Shown: positions 17,208 through 26,215, counted from the first letter of the stretch. The stretch is 64,000 nucleotides of DNA from Paenibacillus nanensis (GCF_003583765.1 NZ_QXQA01000022.1:1-64000); one strand, 5' to 3'. Notes: a model not told the origin generated them from the letters alone. Numbers and translations: made by a program.

Positions 17208-17648
17208 TTAGATCACCTCGGTTTTACCGCCGGCAGCCTGGATTTTCTCTACCGCAGATTGAGAGAACTTTTTCGCTTTTACAGTAAGCGCTACTTTCAA
17301 TTCACCATTACCCAAGATCTTGATTCCTGCCAAAGGATTTTTTACAATACCTTGTTCAAGAAGAACCGCTGGTGTAACTTCAGTACCTGCTGCAAAGCCG
17401 TTAAGCTCTTCAATGTTGACAATCGCGTATTCCGTACGGAACGGGTTGTTGAAACCACGCTTCGGTACGCGACGGTACAATGGGTTTTGTCCGCCCTCGA
17501 AACCTGGACGAACGCCGCCGCCGGAGCGAGCGTTTTGACCTTTGTGACCTTTGCCTGCCGTTTTGCCGTTGCCGGAACCGATACCGCGACCTTTACGCTT
17601 AGGTGCTTGTGTCGAGCCCGGTGCTGGTGCTAACTCATGCAATTTCAT
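17208..17648 (-). CDS. rplO: 50S ribosomal protein L15
   Basis: This 146-aa protein has the glycine-rich extended N-terminus KRKGRGIGSGNGKTAGKGHKGQ, the FEGGQNPLYRRVPKRGF segment, and a C-terminal globular domain ending AAGGKTEVI. It lies between rpmD and secY. It abuts secY with no spacer. Confidence 0.98.
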   Translation of the reverse strand: MKLHELAPAPGSTQAPKRKGRGIGSGNGKTAGKGHKGQNARSGGGVRPGFEGGQNPLYRRVPKRGFNNPFRTEYAIVNIEELNGFAAGTEVTPAVLLEQGIVKNPLAGIKILGNGELKVALTVKAKKFSQSAVEKIQAAGGKTEVI

Positions 17649-17693
17649 CGTTCGTGCACCTCCTTATAGATTTCGTTAAAGTACGATCTATTC

Positions 17694-17873
17694 TTAAACT
17701 TCTTCGACTTTTACCAGGTGGTTAACCGCGTTAACCATACCGCGGATAGCCGGGCTGTCGTTAAGAACGACCGATTGACGAATTTTGCGAAGGCCGAGCG
17801 CTTCAACCGTTGCGCGTTGTTTCTCGTTGCGGCCGATCAAACTGCGAACGAGGGTGATTTGCAATTTTGCCAT
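17694..17873 (-). CDS. rpmD: 50S ribosomal protein L30
   Basis: This 59-aa gene, read directly from the sequence, begins MAKLQITLVRSLIGRNEKQR and contains LGLRKIRQSV and MVNAVNHLVKVEE, the standard short bacterial L30. It sits between rpsE and rplO, with a GGAGG site before the ATG. Confidence 0.97.
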   Translation of the reverse strand: MAKLQITLVRSLIGRNEKQRATVEALGLRKIRQSVVLNDSPAIRGMVNAVNHLVKVEEV

Positions 17874-17886
17874 CGTATGTCCCTCC

Positions 17887-18384
17887 TTAACCTAACAGCT
17901 CTTCGACTGTTTTGCCGCGCAGCTTTGCAACATCTTCCGCGCGTTTCAGACGGGAAAGACCTTCAAGCGTTGCGTTAACCATGTTCAGGGAGTTCGAAGA
18001 ACCAAGGGATTTCGTTAAAATGTCGCCTACGCCAGCCAGCTCAAGCACTGCGCGAACTGGACCGCCTGCGATAACACCTGTACCTTCAGATGCTGGCTTC
18101 AGAAGAACTTCACCAGCGCCGAAATGTCCAACGACCAGGTGAGGAATTGTCGTGTTAACGAGTGGTACGTGGATCAGGTTTTTCTTAGCGTCTTCAATAC
18201 CTTTGCGAATCGCATCAGGTACTTCGCCCGCTTTACCGATCCCTGCGCCAACGTAGCCTTTACCGTCGCCGACCACTACGAGCGCGCTGAAGCTGAAACG
18301 GCGTCCGCCTTTAACAACTTTCGCTACGCGGTTGATGTGAACGACTTTTTCAGTCAGTTCTAACGTATTAGGATCTACACGCAA
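17887..18384 (-). CDS. rpsE: 30S ribosomal protein S5
   Basis: This 165-aa protein has the dsRNA-binding N-terminal domain (VVKGGRRFSFSALVVVGDG) and the C-terminal fold with VRAVLELAGV and LGSSNSLNMV. The start is TTG at 18382-18384 (MRVDPNTLEL). An ATG closer to AAGGAGG opens another frame that stops after four codons, so the TTG is the only start that gives S5. Confidence 0.96.
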   Translation of the reverse strand: MRVDPNTLELTEKVVHINRVAKVVKGGRRFSFSALVVVGDGKGYVGAGIGKAGEVPDAIRKGIEDAKKNLIHVPLVNTTIPHLVVGHFGAGEVLLKPASEGTGVIAGGPVRAVLELAGVGDILTKSLGSSNSLNMVNATLEGLSRLKRAEDVAKLRGKTVEELLG

Positions 18385-18408
18385 GTCATTTTACCTCCTT
18401 ATTTGTTA

Positions 18409-18777
18409 TTAGAAATTCAGGCCTGCTTCGCGTGCCGCTGTTGCCAGCGCCTGAATTCTGCCGTGATACAAGTAACCGCCGCGGTCGAATACCACTTCAG
18501 TTACGCCTTTTTCCACTGCGCGTTTAGCGATCAACTCGCCAACTTTCGCTGCCGCCTCAACGTTGCCGCCGTTGCCGATTTGTCCAGCCAGCTCTTTATC
18601 CTTAGTGGATGCCGAAGCCAGTGTTACACCTGCTACGTCGTCGATCAATTGAGCGTACATATGCTTGGAGGAACGGAATACAGACAGACGCGGACGTGCA
18701 GCTGTACCGTTGATTTTTTTACGAACACGAAGGTGTCTTTTCAGACGAGCCTTGTTCTTGTCGCCTTTTGTAATCAT
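18409..18777 (-). CDS. rplR: 50S ribosomal protein L18
   Basis: This 122-aa 5S rRNA-binding protein shows MITKGDKNKARLKRHLRVRK, RPRLSVFRSSKHMYAQLIDD and FDRGGYLYHGR. The ATG at 18775-18777 is preferred to the upstream in-frame GTG, because that GTG overlaps the AAAGGAG ribosome binding site and the ATG gives the family N-terminus. Confidence 0.96.
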   Translation of the reverse strand: MITKGDKNKARLKRHLRVRKKINGTAARPRLSVFRSSKHMYAQLIDDVAGVTLASASTKDKELAGQIGNGGNVEAAAKVGELIAKRAVEKGVTEVVFDRGGYLYHGRIQALATAAREAGLNF

Positions 18778-18838
18778 GCCAAGGTTCACTCCTTTCCTTA
18801 TGCCTTAGGAAGCTATTGCAAGGAACGCTTCAGGTTCC

Positions 18839-19381
18839 TTATTTCTTCTTACCAGCTTTACCTTCTTTGCGAAGAATGCGCTCGCCTTCGTATTTGATAC
18901 CTTTGCCTTTATACGGCTCTGGCTCACGTACGGAACGGATTTGAGCGGCAATAGCGCCTACGCGCTCTTTGTCGATACCGCGAACGGTAATCTTCGTGTT
19001 AGAAGGAACTTCGAACTCGATGTTCTGCTCTGGCGCGATCTCAACCGGGTGAGAGTAACCAACGTTCAGCACGATTTTGTCGCCGGATTTGCTTGCGCGG
19101 TAACCTACGCCTACCAGCTCCAGATTTCTCGTGAAGCCTTCAGTAACGCCTGTCACCATGTTCGCGATCAACGAACGAGTAGTTCCGTGCAAGGAACGAT
19201 GCAATTTATTATCGGAAGGACGTTCCACTACGATTTCGTTCTCCGCAACGTTCACTTTGATATCCTTGTGGAACTCACGGGAAAGCGTACCTTTCGGTCC
19301 TTTAACTGTTACAACTGTGTTGTCCAAGGTAACGGTAACGCCGTTAGGCACTTGGATTGGTTTACGACCAATACGGGACAT
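18839..19381 (-). CDS. rplF: 50S ribosomal protein L6
   Basis: This 180-aa protein has two repeated domains: SRIGRKPIQVPNGV at the start and the signature EPYKGKGIKYEGERILRKEGK near the end. It lies between rpsH and rplR in the spc operon. Confidence 0.98.
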   Translation of the reverse strand: MSRIGRKPIQVPNGVTVTLDNTVVTVKGPKGTLSREFHKDIKVNVAENEIVVERPSDNKLHRSLHGTTRSLIANMVTGVTEGFTRNLELVGVGYRASKSGDKIVLNVGYSHPVEIAPEQNIEFEVPSNTKITVRGIDKERVGAIAAQIRSVREPEPYKGKGIKYEGERILRKEGKAGKKK

Positions 19382-19412
19382 TGTTACACCTCCTGTCTTT
19401 CTGACTTATTTC

Positions 19413-19811
19413 TTACCAAACGTAGCAGACGACTTCGCCGCCGGATTTCACTTGGCGAGCTTCCTTGTCCGTCATGATGCCTTTGGACGTGGAGATAATC
19501 GCGATTCCAAGTCCGCCAAGCACGCGAGGAATTTCAGTCGCTTGCGTATATACGCGCAGACCTGGCTTCGAGATACGCTTCAAACCAGTGATAACGCGCT
19601 CTTGGTTAGGGCCGTATTTCAAGAAGATACGGATAATCCCTTGTTTGTTGTCCTCGATATATTCAGCATCGCGGATAAAGCCCTCGCGCTTCAAAATTTC
19701 AGCGATTTGCTTCTTCACTTTCGAAGCAGGCATTTCCACTGTTTCGTGACGAACGACATTCGCGTTGCGAATACGTGTCAACATATCTGCAATCGGATCA
19801 GACATAACCAT
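19413..19811 (-). CDS. rpsH: 30S ribosomal protein S8
   Basis: This 132-aa protein binds helix 21 of 16S rRNA. It shows VMSDPIADMLTRIRNANVVRHE and the C-terminal GLGIAIISTSKGIMTDKEAR ... YVW. In E. coli, S8 represses the spc operon at rplE, but no such site is obvious here. Confidence 0.98.
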   Translation of the reverse strand: MVMSDPIADMLTRIRNANVVRHETVEMPASKVKKQIAEILKREGFIRDAEYIEDNKQGIIRIFLKYGPNQERVITGLKRISKPGLRVYTQATEIPRVLGGLGIAIISTSKGIMTDKEARQVKSGGEVVCYVW

Positions 19812-19844
19812 TTCGTGTGAACCTCCTTCCCGAACTAGGCTTGA

Positions 19845-20030
19845 TTACCAGCTTGCTTTTTTAACGCCAGGAATCTGGCCCTTGTATGCTAACTCGCGGA
19901 AACAAATCCGGCAAATTTTAAACTTTTGCAAAACAGAGTGCGGACGGCCGCAACGCTCACAGCGCGTATAAGCGCGCACTTTGAATTTCGGTGTGCGTTG
20001 TTGCTTCACTTTCATCGAAGTTTTTGCCAC
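19845..20030 (-). CDS. rpsN: 30S ribosomal protein S14, zinc type Z
   Basis: This 61-aa short S14 carries the zinc ligands Cys24, Cys27, Cys40 and Cys43 (CERC and CRIC). It is thus the main zinc-dependent form (also named rpsZ/rpsN1); the zinc-free paralogue induced under Zn starvation would lie elsewhere. It sits between rplE and rpsH. Confidence 0.97.
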   Translation of the reverse strand: MAKTSMKVKQQRTPKFKVRAYTRCERCGRPHSVLQKFKICRICFRELAYKGQIPGVKKASW

Positions 20031-20056
20031 TGGGTATTACACCTCCTACTAGTGGA

Positions 20057-20599
20057 TTACTTCGCAAACGGCATGCCCAATTGGGTCAGCAGCTCACGGG
20101 ATTCTTCGTCCGTTTTTGCCGTCGTCACGATGACGATGTCCATACCACGAACTTTGTCAACTTTATCGTATTCGATCTCTGGGAAGATCAGCTGCTCTTT
20201 AAGGCCCAACGTGTAGTTCCCGCGTCCGTCGAATGCTTTAGTCGATACACCGCGGAAGTCGCGTACACGTGGAAGCGAGATGTTGAACAGCTTGTCAAGG
20301 AAGTGATACATGCGCTCGCCGCGCAGTGTAACCTTAACCCCAATCGGCATGTTCTCACGAAGCTTGAAGCCTGCGATCGACTTCTTCGCGCGAGTGACAA
20401 CCGGTTTTTGACCGGAGATGATGCGCAGCTCTTCTACTGCAACATCGAGAATTTTGGAGTTGGAAACCGCTTCGCCAACACCCATGTTAATTACAACTTT
20501 CTCAATTTTCGGCACTTGCATAACCGAAGTATAGTTGAACTTCTGCATCAGCGCAGGAGTGATTTCATTAAGAAAGCGACTTTTCATTCTTGCTGTCAT
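20057..20599 (-). CDS. rplE: 50S ribosomal protein L5
   Basis: This 180-aa 5S rRNA-binding protein shows VPKIEKVVINMGVGEA, SGQKPVVTRAKKSIAGFKLR and FDGRGNYTLGLKEQLIFPEI. It lies between rplX and rpsN. Confidence 0.98.
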   Translation of the reverse strand: MTARMKSRFLNEITPALMQKFNYTSVMQVPKIEKVVINMGVGEAVSNSKILDVAVEELRIISGQKPVVTRAKKSIAGFKLRENMPIGVKVTLRGERMYHFLDKLFNISLPRVRDFRGVSTKAFDGRGNYTLGLKEQLIFPEIEYDKVDKVRGMDIVIVTTAKTDEESRELLTQLGMPFAK

Positions 20600-20630
20600 T
20601 GATCATGGACCTCCTTTCCTACCATAACGA

Positions 20631-20984
20631 TTAGTCGATCTGTGCTCCGGATTTTTTAGCAATCCGAACTTTTTTACCGTTATCCAGCACTTTGTAACCG
20701 ATACGAGTTACTCCGCCGCTCTTCGGATCTACGTGCATGACGTTCGACACGTGGATTGGAGCTTCTTGCTCGATAATTCCGCCTTGCGGGTTCGCTTGGG
20801 AAGGACGCGTGTGCTTCTTCACCATGTTTACACCCTCTACAAGAACGCGGTTTTCACGCGGATAAGCTGCGATGACGCGGCCTTTCTTGCCTTTGTCTTT
20901 ACCGGAAATAACGATTACCGTATCGTCTTTTTTCACGTGCAGCTTATTGTTGTGGGATTCCAATACTTTTTTCAGCCTTGGCAT
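20631..20984 (-). CDS. rplX: 50S ribosomal protein L24
   Basis: This 117-aa protein has a KOW motif (VIVISGKDKGKKGRVIAAYP) and the conserved HVSNVMHVDPKSG. It starts subunit assembly by binding the 5' end of 23S rRNA. The N-terminus (MPRLKKVLESHNNKLHVKK) is somewhat longer than in B. subtilis; a strong GGAGGTG precedes the ATG. Confidence 0.97.
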   Translation of the reverse strand: MPRLKKVLESHNNKLHVKKDDTVIVISGKDKGKKGRVIAAYPRENRVLVEGVNMVKKHTRPSQANPQGGIIEQEAPIHVSNVMHVDPKSGGVTRIGYKVLDNGKKVRIAKKSGAQID

Positions 20985-21034
20985 TTGTTACACCTCCTGC
21001 TCGCTTAAGCTTTCAGGCTTTATATGGTTGTTCC

Positions 21035-21403
21035 TTAGATTACTTCTGGTGCAAGCGATACGATTTTCATGAAATCTTTATCGCGAAGCTCACGGGCAAC
21101 TGGTCCGAAAATACGAGTACCGCGCGGGCTCTTATCTTCCTTCACGATTACCGCAGCATTCTCGTCGAATGCGATGTAGGAACCGTCTTTACGGCGTACG
21201 GAACGCTTCGTGCGAACGATAACCGCTTTAACTACGTCGCCCTTTTTGACAACGCCGCCTGGCGTTGCTTGTTTGACGGAGCAAACGATCAGATCGCCGA
21301 TGTGACCTACGCGACGGCCAGTGCCGCCCAGGACGCGGATACACATCAATTCCTTAGCGCCGGAGTTGTCGGCAACTCTCAAACGTGTAAATGGTTGAAT
21401 CAT
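21035..21403 (-). CDS. rplN: 50S ribosomal protein L14
   Basis: This 122-aa protein begins MIQPFTRLRVADNSGAKELM and contains GTRIFGPVARELR. It lies between rpsQ and rplX. Confidence 0.98.
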   Translation of the reverse strand: MIQPFTRLRVADNSGAKELMCIRVLGGTGRRVGHIGDLIVCSVKQATPGGVVKKGDVVKAVIVRTKRSVRRKDGSYIAFDENAAVIVKEDKSPRGTRIFGPVARELRDKDFMKIVSLAPEVI

Positions 21404-21451
21404 TGTAACGTCCTCCTTTCAGCAGAAAAGTGCTTGGTCGTTCTTACGCTA

Positions 21452-21715
21452 TTAGAGAACAACAGCTTTCTCGACAACTTCAACGAGTCTGAAGCGCTTG
21501 TCTTTGGACAACGGACGAGTCTCCATGATTTTCACGGTATCGCCAATTTTCGCTGTGTTGTTTTCGTCATGCGCTTTGTATTTCTTCGTGTACTTGATGC
21601 GTTTATGGTACAAATCGTGTTTTTTGTACGTTTCGACTGCCACCACGATTGTTTTATCCATTTTGTCGCTTACGACTTTGCCGATCTGAACTTTGCGGGC
21701 ATTGCGTTCGCTCAT
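21452..21715 (-). CDS. rpsQ: 30S ribosomal protein S17
   Basis: This 87-aa OB-fold protein shows GKVVSDKMDKTIVVAVET, KKYKAHDENNTAKIGDTV and ETRPLSKDKRFRLVEVVEKA. Confidence 0.98.
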   Translation of the reverse strand: MSERNARKVQIGKVVSDKMDKTIVVAVETYKKHDLYHKRIKYTKKYKAHDENNTAKIGDTVKIMETRPLSKDKRFRLVEVVEKAVVL

Positions 21716-21767
21716 GTTCTTCCTCCTTCCTTCATCCGTGATCGTACTGTCTCAGGGTAAGGATCTA

Positions 21768-21968
21768 TTAGCTGCTGATTCCGAGTTCTCTTTCACGCAA
21801 AACGGTTTTAGCACGAGCTATTTCCTTACGCACGTCACGAATCCGAGTCGGGTTATCCAGTTGGCCTGTAGCCAATTGGAAACGAAGGTTGAACAGCTCT
21901 TCTTTGAAACCAGCGATTTGTTGTTCAATCTCAGCAGAGGTTAGGTTGCGAAATTCACTAGCCTTCAT
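21768..21968 (-). CDS. rpmC: 50S ribosomal protein L29
   Basis: This 66-aa protein shows MKASEFRNLTSAEIEQQ and LFNLRFQLATGQLDNPTRIR; it lies at the polypeptide exit tunnel. The ATG at 21966-21968 lies inside the end of rplP (11-nt overlap), with GGGTGGTG as ribosome binding site within rplP, so translation is coupled. Two in-frame GTG codons just upstream are part of that site. Confidence 0.95.
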   Translation of the reverse strand: MKASEFRNLTSAEIEQQIAGFKEELFNLRFQLATGQLDNPTRIRDVRKEIARAKTVLRERELGISS

Positions 21969-22392
21969 TTGCTTCACCACCCACTTCTTCGCGTTTCACG
22001 AACTTCGTTTTGACAGGCAGTTTGTGAGCCGCAAGGCGCATAGCTTCACGAGCCACTTCTTCAGGTACGCCAGCCAGCTCGAACATGATTTTGCCCGGCT
22101 TTACAACGGCAACCCATTTCTCAACGTTACCTTTACCGCTACCCATACGAACCTCGAGAGGCTTTTGAGTGATCGGCTTGTCAGGGAAAATTTTGATCCA
22201 TACTTTACCGCCACGCTTGATGTAACGTGTCATCGCGATACGAGCCGCTTCGATTTGGCGGTTCGTGATCCATGATGGCTCAAGCGCTTGAAGGCCGTAT
22301 TCGCCAAACACTACAGTAGTGCCGCCTTTTGCGCGACCTTTCATATTACCGCGTTGTTGCTTGCGGTGTTTTACACGTTTAGGTACCAACAT
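21958..22392 (-). CDS. rplP: 50S ribosomal protein L16
   Basis: This 144-aa protein begins MLVPKRVKHRKQQRGNMKGR and contains ITNRQIEAARIAMTRYIKRG and MGSGKGNVEKWVAVVKPGK. It starts 2 nt after the rpsC stop; its 3' end overlaps rpmC. Confidence 0.98.
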   Translation of the reverse strand: MLVPKRVKHRKQQRGNMKGRAKGGTTVVFGEYGLQALEPSWITNRQIEAARIAMTRYIKRGGKVWIKIFPDKPITQKPLEVRMGSGKGNVEKWVAVVKPGKIMFELAGVPEEVAREAMRLAAHKLPVKTKFVKREEVGGEANEG

Positions 22393-22394
22393 GA

Positions 22395-23057
22395 TTAGTT
22401 GCCTCCTTCCTGGGGAGCTTTCTTCTTCGTAGGAAGGACTTCACCGCGATAGATCCATACTTTTACGCCGATGCGGCCGTAAGTTGTATGTGCTTCAGCT
22501 GTACCGTAGTCGATGTCAGCGCGCAGCGTGTGAAGTGGAACCGTTCCTTCGCTATATCCTTCAGTACGTGCGATTTCAGCGCCGCCAAGACGACCGCTAA
22601 CCGCAGTTTTGATTCCTTTAGCGCCAGCTCTCATGGAGCGTTGGATCGCTTGTTTCAGCGCGCGGCGGAAAGATACGCGACGCTCGAGTTGTTGAGCGAT
22701 GCTTTCAGCTACCAAGATAGCGTCCAGATCCGCTTGTTTGATTTCGGAGATATTGATATGAACTTTCTTGCCGTTCGTAATTTTGCCAAGCTCCGTGCGC
22801 AGGTTTTCCACTTCGGAACCGCCCTTGCCGATAACCATACCCGGCTTAGCCGTTTGGATCGTCACGTTCACGCGGTTAGCCGCGCGCTCGATTTCGATAT
22901 GGGAAACTGCTGCGTCTTTCAGCTTGTTCTTCAAGTATTCACGAATTTTAACGTCTTCCAGAAGAAGATCGCCAAAGTCTTTGCCTGCGTACCATTTGGA
23001 TTCCCAATCACGGATAATCCCGACACGAAGGCCGACTGGATTTACCTTTTGACCCAC
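22395..23057 (-). CDS. rpsC: 30S ribosomal protein S3
   Basis: This 220-aa protein has an N-terminal domain MGQKVNPVGLRVGIIRDWES, a KH domain with GMVIGKGGSEVENLR, and the C-terminal domain SGRLGGAEIARTE ... YGRIGVKVWIYRGE. It guards the mRNA entry channel. Confidence 0.98.
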   Translation of the reverse strand: MGQKVNPVGLRVGIIRDWESKWYAGKDFGDLLLEDVKIREYLKNKLKDAAVSHIEIERAANRVNVTIQTAKPGMVIGKGGSEVENLRTELGKITNGKKVHINISEIKQADLDAILVAESIAQQLERRVSFRRALKQAIQRSMRAGAKGIKTAVSGRLGGAEIARTEGYSEGTVPLHTLRADIDYGTAEAHTTYGRIGVKVWIYRGEVLPTKKKAPQEGGN

Positions 23058-23070
23058 ACGTTATCCCTCC

Positions 23071-23406
23071 TTATTTTTCAGATACCACCAAGGTGATGTG
23101 GCTGGTTCTTTTGTTAATCCGGCTAGCGCGTCCCATAGCACGAGGACGGAAACGTTTCATGGTTGGTCCTTGGTTCGCATATACTTGCGATACAACCAAC
23201 TTGTTCACGTCTAGCTGGTAGTTATGCTCAGCATTCGCAATCGCGGAGTTGAGCAGCTTCTCGATAATCGGGGAAGCCGACTTCGGAGTGTGACGCAGAA
23301 TCGCGATCGCCTCGCCTACTTGCTTGCCGCGAATCAAGTCCGCTACGAGCTGCGCTTTGCGAGGAGCGATACGTACGAATCTAACGTGCGCTTTAGCTTC
23401 TGGCAT
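23071..23406 (-). CDS. rplV: 50S ribosomal protein L22
   Basis: This 111-aa protein shows RFVRIAPRKAQLVADLIRGK, the tunnel loop region (PTMKRFRPRAMGRASRINKR) and THITLVVSEK. It lies between rpsS and rpsC. The macrolide-related loop has no visible insertion. Confidence 0.98.
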   Translation of the reverse strand: MPEAKAHVRFVRIAPRKAQLVADLIRGKQVGEAIAILRHTPKSASPIIEKLLNSAIANAEHNYQLDVNKLVVSQVYANQGPTMKRFRPRAMGRASRINKRTSHITLVVSEK

Positions 23407-23449
23407 GTGGGAACCTCCTCTCGTTCTTTAAAAAGTGTTAAAGGGCAAA

Positions 23450-23731
23450 TTAACGTCTGCCCGTTTTCTTGTCATCGCTGGCATGGCCTTTGTACGTACG
23501 AGTTGGCGCGAACTCACCGAACTTGTGTCCTACCATATCCTCAGTCACGTATACAGGCACGTGCTTACGGCCGTCATACACCGCAACTGTGTGTCCGATA
23601 AATTGCGGGAAAATCGTCGAACGACGGGACCATGTTTTGATTACGACCTTTTTGTTCGTTTCATTCAGCTCTTCGACTTTCTTCATCAGATGATCGTCGA
23701 TGAACGGACCTTTCTTCAAACTGCGACCCAT
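23450..23731 (-). CDS. rpsS: 30S ribosomal protein S19
   Basis: This 93-aa protein begins MGRSLKKGPFIDDHLMKKVE and contains IFPQFIGHTVAVYDGRKHVPV and HKFGEFAPTRTYKGH. Confidence 0.98.
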   Translation of the reverse strand: MGRSLKKGPFIDDHLMKKVEELNETNKKVVIKTWSRRSTIFPQFIGHTVAVYDGRKHVPVYVTEDMVGHKFGEFAPTRTYKGHASDDKKTGRR

Positions 23732-23798
23732 GTAGAATCCTCCCTTCGCATAAGCGCTGGCGTGAGATCACTCTCACGCGGATTGTATCAAGCAGCTA

Positions 23799-24629
23799 TT
23801 ACTTCGTGCGGCGACGAATAATGTATTGGCTCGATGCTTTCTTTTTCTTGCGAGTTTTGTAGCCAAGAGTCGGTTTGCCCCATGGAGACAATGGCGACTT
23901 GCGTCCGATTGGAGCGCGGCCTTCACCACCACCGTGCGGGTGATCGTTCGGGTTCATAACAACGCCGCGAACTTCAGGACGTTTGCCAAGCCAACGGGAA
24001 CGGCCGGCTTTACCGATTTTCACAAGCTCGTGGTCTTCGTTGCCAACGGAACCGATTGTCGCGCGGCAAGTAGCGAGTATACGACGAACTTCGCCAGAGC
24101 TCAGGCGAATGGAAACATAATCGTCTTCTTTACCCAGCAATTGAGCTTCTGTGCCGGCTGCGCGAACCAATTGGCCGCCTTTGCCCGGCTTCAACTCGAT
24201 GTTGTGGATAACTGTACCAACTGGGATGTTCTTCAGCGGCAACGCGTTGCCGATTTTGATATCCGCGTCTGGTCCGGAAACGATTTGATCGCCGACTTTC
24301 AGACCTTTCGGTGCGATGATGTAAGCTTTCGCGCCGTCAACGTAGTGGATCAGAGCGATGTTGGAAGTACGGTTCGGATCGTATTCGATCGTTGCCACGT
24401 TACCTACAACGCCATCCTTATTACGTTTGAAGTCGATAATACGGTATTTACGCTTATGTCCGCCGCCATGGTGACGAACAGTGATTTTACCTTGGTTGTT
24501 GCGGCCTGCTTTCTTGAACAGAGGAGCCAGCAACGATTTCTCCGGTGTGCTTGTCGTAATTTCTTCGAATGTCGAAACGGACATGTTACGACGTGCAGGA
24601 GAGGTCGGTTTGTACTTTTTGATTGGCAC
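23799..24629 (-). CDS. rplB: 50S ribosomal protein L2
   Basis: This 276-aa protein sits near the peptidyl transferase centre. It has the central GRNNQGKITVRHHGGGHKR and the C-terminal signature MNPNDHPHGGGEGRAPIG, including the conserved His of the HPHGGG loop. Confidence 0.98.
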   Translation of the reverse strand: MPIKKYKPTSPARRNMSVSTFEEITTSTPEKSLLAPLFKKAGRNNQGKITVRHHGGGHKRKYRIIDFKRNKDGVVGNVATIEYDPNRTSNIALIHYVDGAKAYIIAPKGLKVGDQIVSGPDADIKIGNALPLKNIPVGTVIHNIELKPGKGGQLVRAAGTEAQLLGKEDDYVSIRLSSGEVRRILATCRATIGSVGNEDHELVKIGKAGRSRWLGKRPEVRGVVMNPNDHPHGGGEGRAPIGRKSPLSPWGKPTLGYKTRKKKKASSQYIIRRRTK

Positions 24630-24646
24630 TTGGTTTCCCTCCTTTT

Positions 24647-24940
24647 CTATACAGACGTTTCAAAGAACTCAAGTTCTTTGCTGTCATCGCTCAGTTGAAC
24701 GATAGCTTTTTTCCAGTCAGGTCTATAACCGCTATGTCTGCCATAACGCTTAGGTTTACCCGCAACACGCATTGTGTTAACGCCGGTTACTTTTACGTTA
24801 AAGATTTGTTCAACAGCTTGTTTGATTTCCGTTTTGTTCGCGCGAAGATCGACTTCAAACACATAACGTTTGTTAGCCATGAAATCGCTGGAACGTTCCG
24901 TAATAACCGGGCGCTTGATAATATCGCGAGGATTTTTCAT
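24647..24940 (-). CDS. rplW: 50S ribosomal protein L23
   Basis: This 97-aa tunnel-exit protein docks trigger factor and SRP. It shows MKNPRDIIKRPVITERS and FEVDLRANKTEIKQAVEQIF. Its ATG overlaps the rplD stop by one base (TAATG), so translation is coupled. Confidence 0.98.
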   Translation of the reverse strand: MKNPRDIIKRPVITERSSDFMANKRYVFEVDLRANKTEIKQAVEQIFNVKVTGVNTMRVAGKPKRYGRHSGYRPDWKKAIVQLSDDSKELEFFETSV

Positions 24941-25563
24941 TACGCAAGCACCTCCTGTACTTTCTCTACCGCTTCTTTGGTAATGATCAGCTTGTCGTAT
25001 ACAAGCACATCGCGAACATTGATGCCGTCAGCAGCGACGAACTTCACGCCAGGGATGTTGCGAGCGGACAATGCGACATTATCCTCATAATTAGCTGTAA
25101 CAACCAGTGCCTTGCGGTCAACTTTCAGGTTGTTCAGGATGCCTTTGAATTCCTTCGTCTTAGGAGCCGCGAATGTCAGTTGATCCAGAACGATGATGCT
25201 TTCTGCAATCACTTTGGAAGACAATGCGGATTTGATCGCCAGACGACGAACCTTCTTAGGCAGTTTGAAACCGTAAGTGCGAGGCGTTGGACCGAATACA
25301 GTACCGCCGCCAACCCATTGCGGGGAGCGAATCGAACCTTGACGAGCACGGCCCGTGCCTTTTTGTTTCCAAGGCTTACGACCGCCGCCGCGTACTTCGG
25401 AGCGACCTTTCGTTTTGTGCGTGCCTTGACGCTCAGCAGCTTGCTGCAGAACGACAGCGCTATGCATAACGTGAGCATTTGGCTGAATACCGAAAACGCT
25501 ATCTGCCAGTTCCAGTTCACCAACTTGCGAACCGCTCACATTGAATACTGTTACTTTAGGCAT
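24940..25563 (-). CDS. rplD: 50S ribosomal protein L4
   Basis: This 207-aa protein has the tunnel-loop region KTKGRSEVRGGGRKPWKQKG and TGRARQGSIRSPQWVGGG. In E. coli, L4 represses the S10 operon; a matching site is not evident here. Confidence 0.98.
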   Translation of the reverse strand: MPKVTVFNVSGSQVGELELADSVFGIQPNAHVMHSAVVLQQAAERQGTHKTKGRSEVRGGGRKPWKQKGTGRARQGSIRSPQWVGGGTVFGPTPRTYGFKLPKKVRRLAIKSALSSKVIAESIIVLDQLTFAAPKTKEFKGILNNLKVDRKALVVTANYEDNVALSARNIPGVKFVAADGINVRDVLVYDKLIITKEAVEKVQEVLA

Positions 25564-25591
25564 TTCGTGTTCCTCCTTTCTTCAAGAGCAA

Positions 25592-26215
25592 TTAGTTCTT
25601 AACTGTTTGTTTTACTTTCACGAAGCCGTTTTTAGGACCAGGAACGGAGCCTTTAACCAGGATCACGTTGCGCTCTGCGTCTACACGGATAACTTCGAGT
25701 TTTTGAATCGTAATCGTCTCATGGCCCATATGTCCTGGAAGGTGCTTGCCCTTCGGAACGCGGTTCGCTTGAATCGAACCCATGGAACCTGGTCCGCGGT
25801 GGTAGCGGGAACCGTGAGACATTGGTCCAGTGCTTTGTCCCCAACGCTTGATTACGCCGGCAAAGCCTTTACCTTTCGAAATACCTGTTACGTCAACAAA
25901 TTCGCCCTCTGCGAACAAGTCAGCTTTCACTTCCTGGCCAACTTCGTACTCGCCAAGGTTAATCCCGCGAATTTCACGAACGTAGCGCTTAGGAGTCGCT
26001 CCCGCTTTCTTCGCGTGGCCGATCTCTGGCTTGTTCGATCTCTTCTCTTTCTTATCAGCGAAACCGAGCTGAACCGCTTCGTAGCCGTCAGTTTCTACCG
26101 ATTTTTTCTGAAGAACAACGTTCGGACCAGCTTCGATTACCGTTACCGGAACTACGTTACCCTCAGCGGTAAATACTTGAGTCATTCCAAGTTTTTTCCC
26201 TAAGATACCTTTCAT
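25592..26215 (-). CDS. rplC: 50S ribosomal protein L3
   Basis: This 207-aa protein begins MKGILGKKLGMTQVF and contains GISKGKGFAGVIKRWGQ, SHGSRYHRGPGSMG and PKGKHLPGHMGHE, the extension toward the peptidyl transferase centre. Confidence 0.98.
   Translation of the reverse strand: MKGILGKKLGMTQVFTAEGNVVPVTVIEAGPNVVLQKKSVETDGYEAVQLGFADKKEKRSNKPEIGHAKKAGATPKRYVREIRGINLGEYEVGQEVKADLFAEGEFVDVTGISKGKGFAGVIKRWGQSTGPMSHGSRYHRGPGSMGSIQANRVPKGKHLPGHMGHETITIQKLEVIRVDAERNVILVKGSVPGPKNGFVKVKQTVKN

Noticed and set aside
18372..18392. ATG next to the rpsE ribosome binding site as the S5 start
   Set aside because: It opens a frame that ends after four codons; the TTG nearby gives full-length S5.
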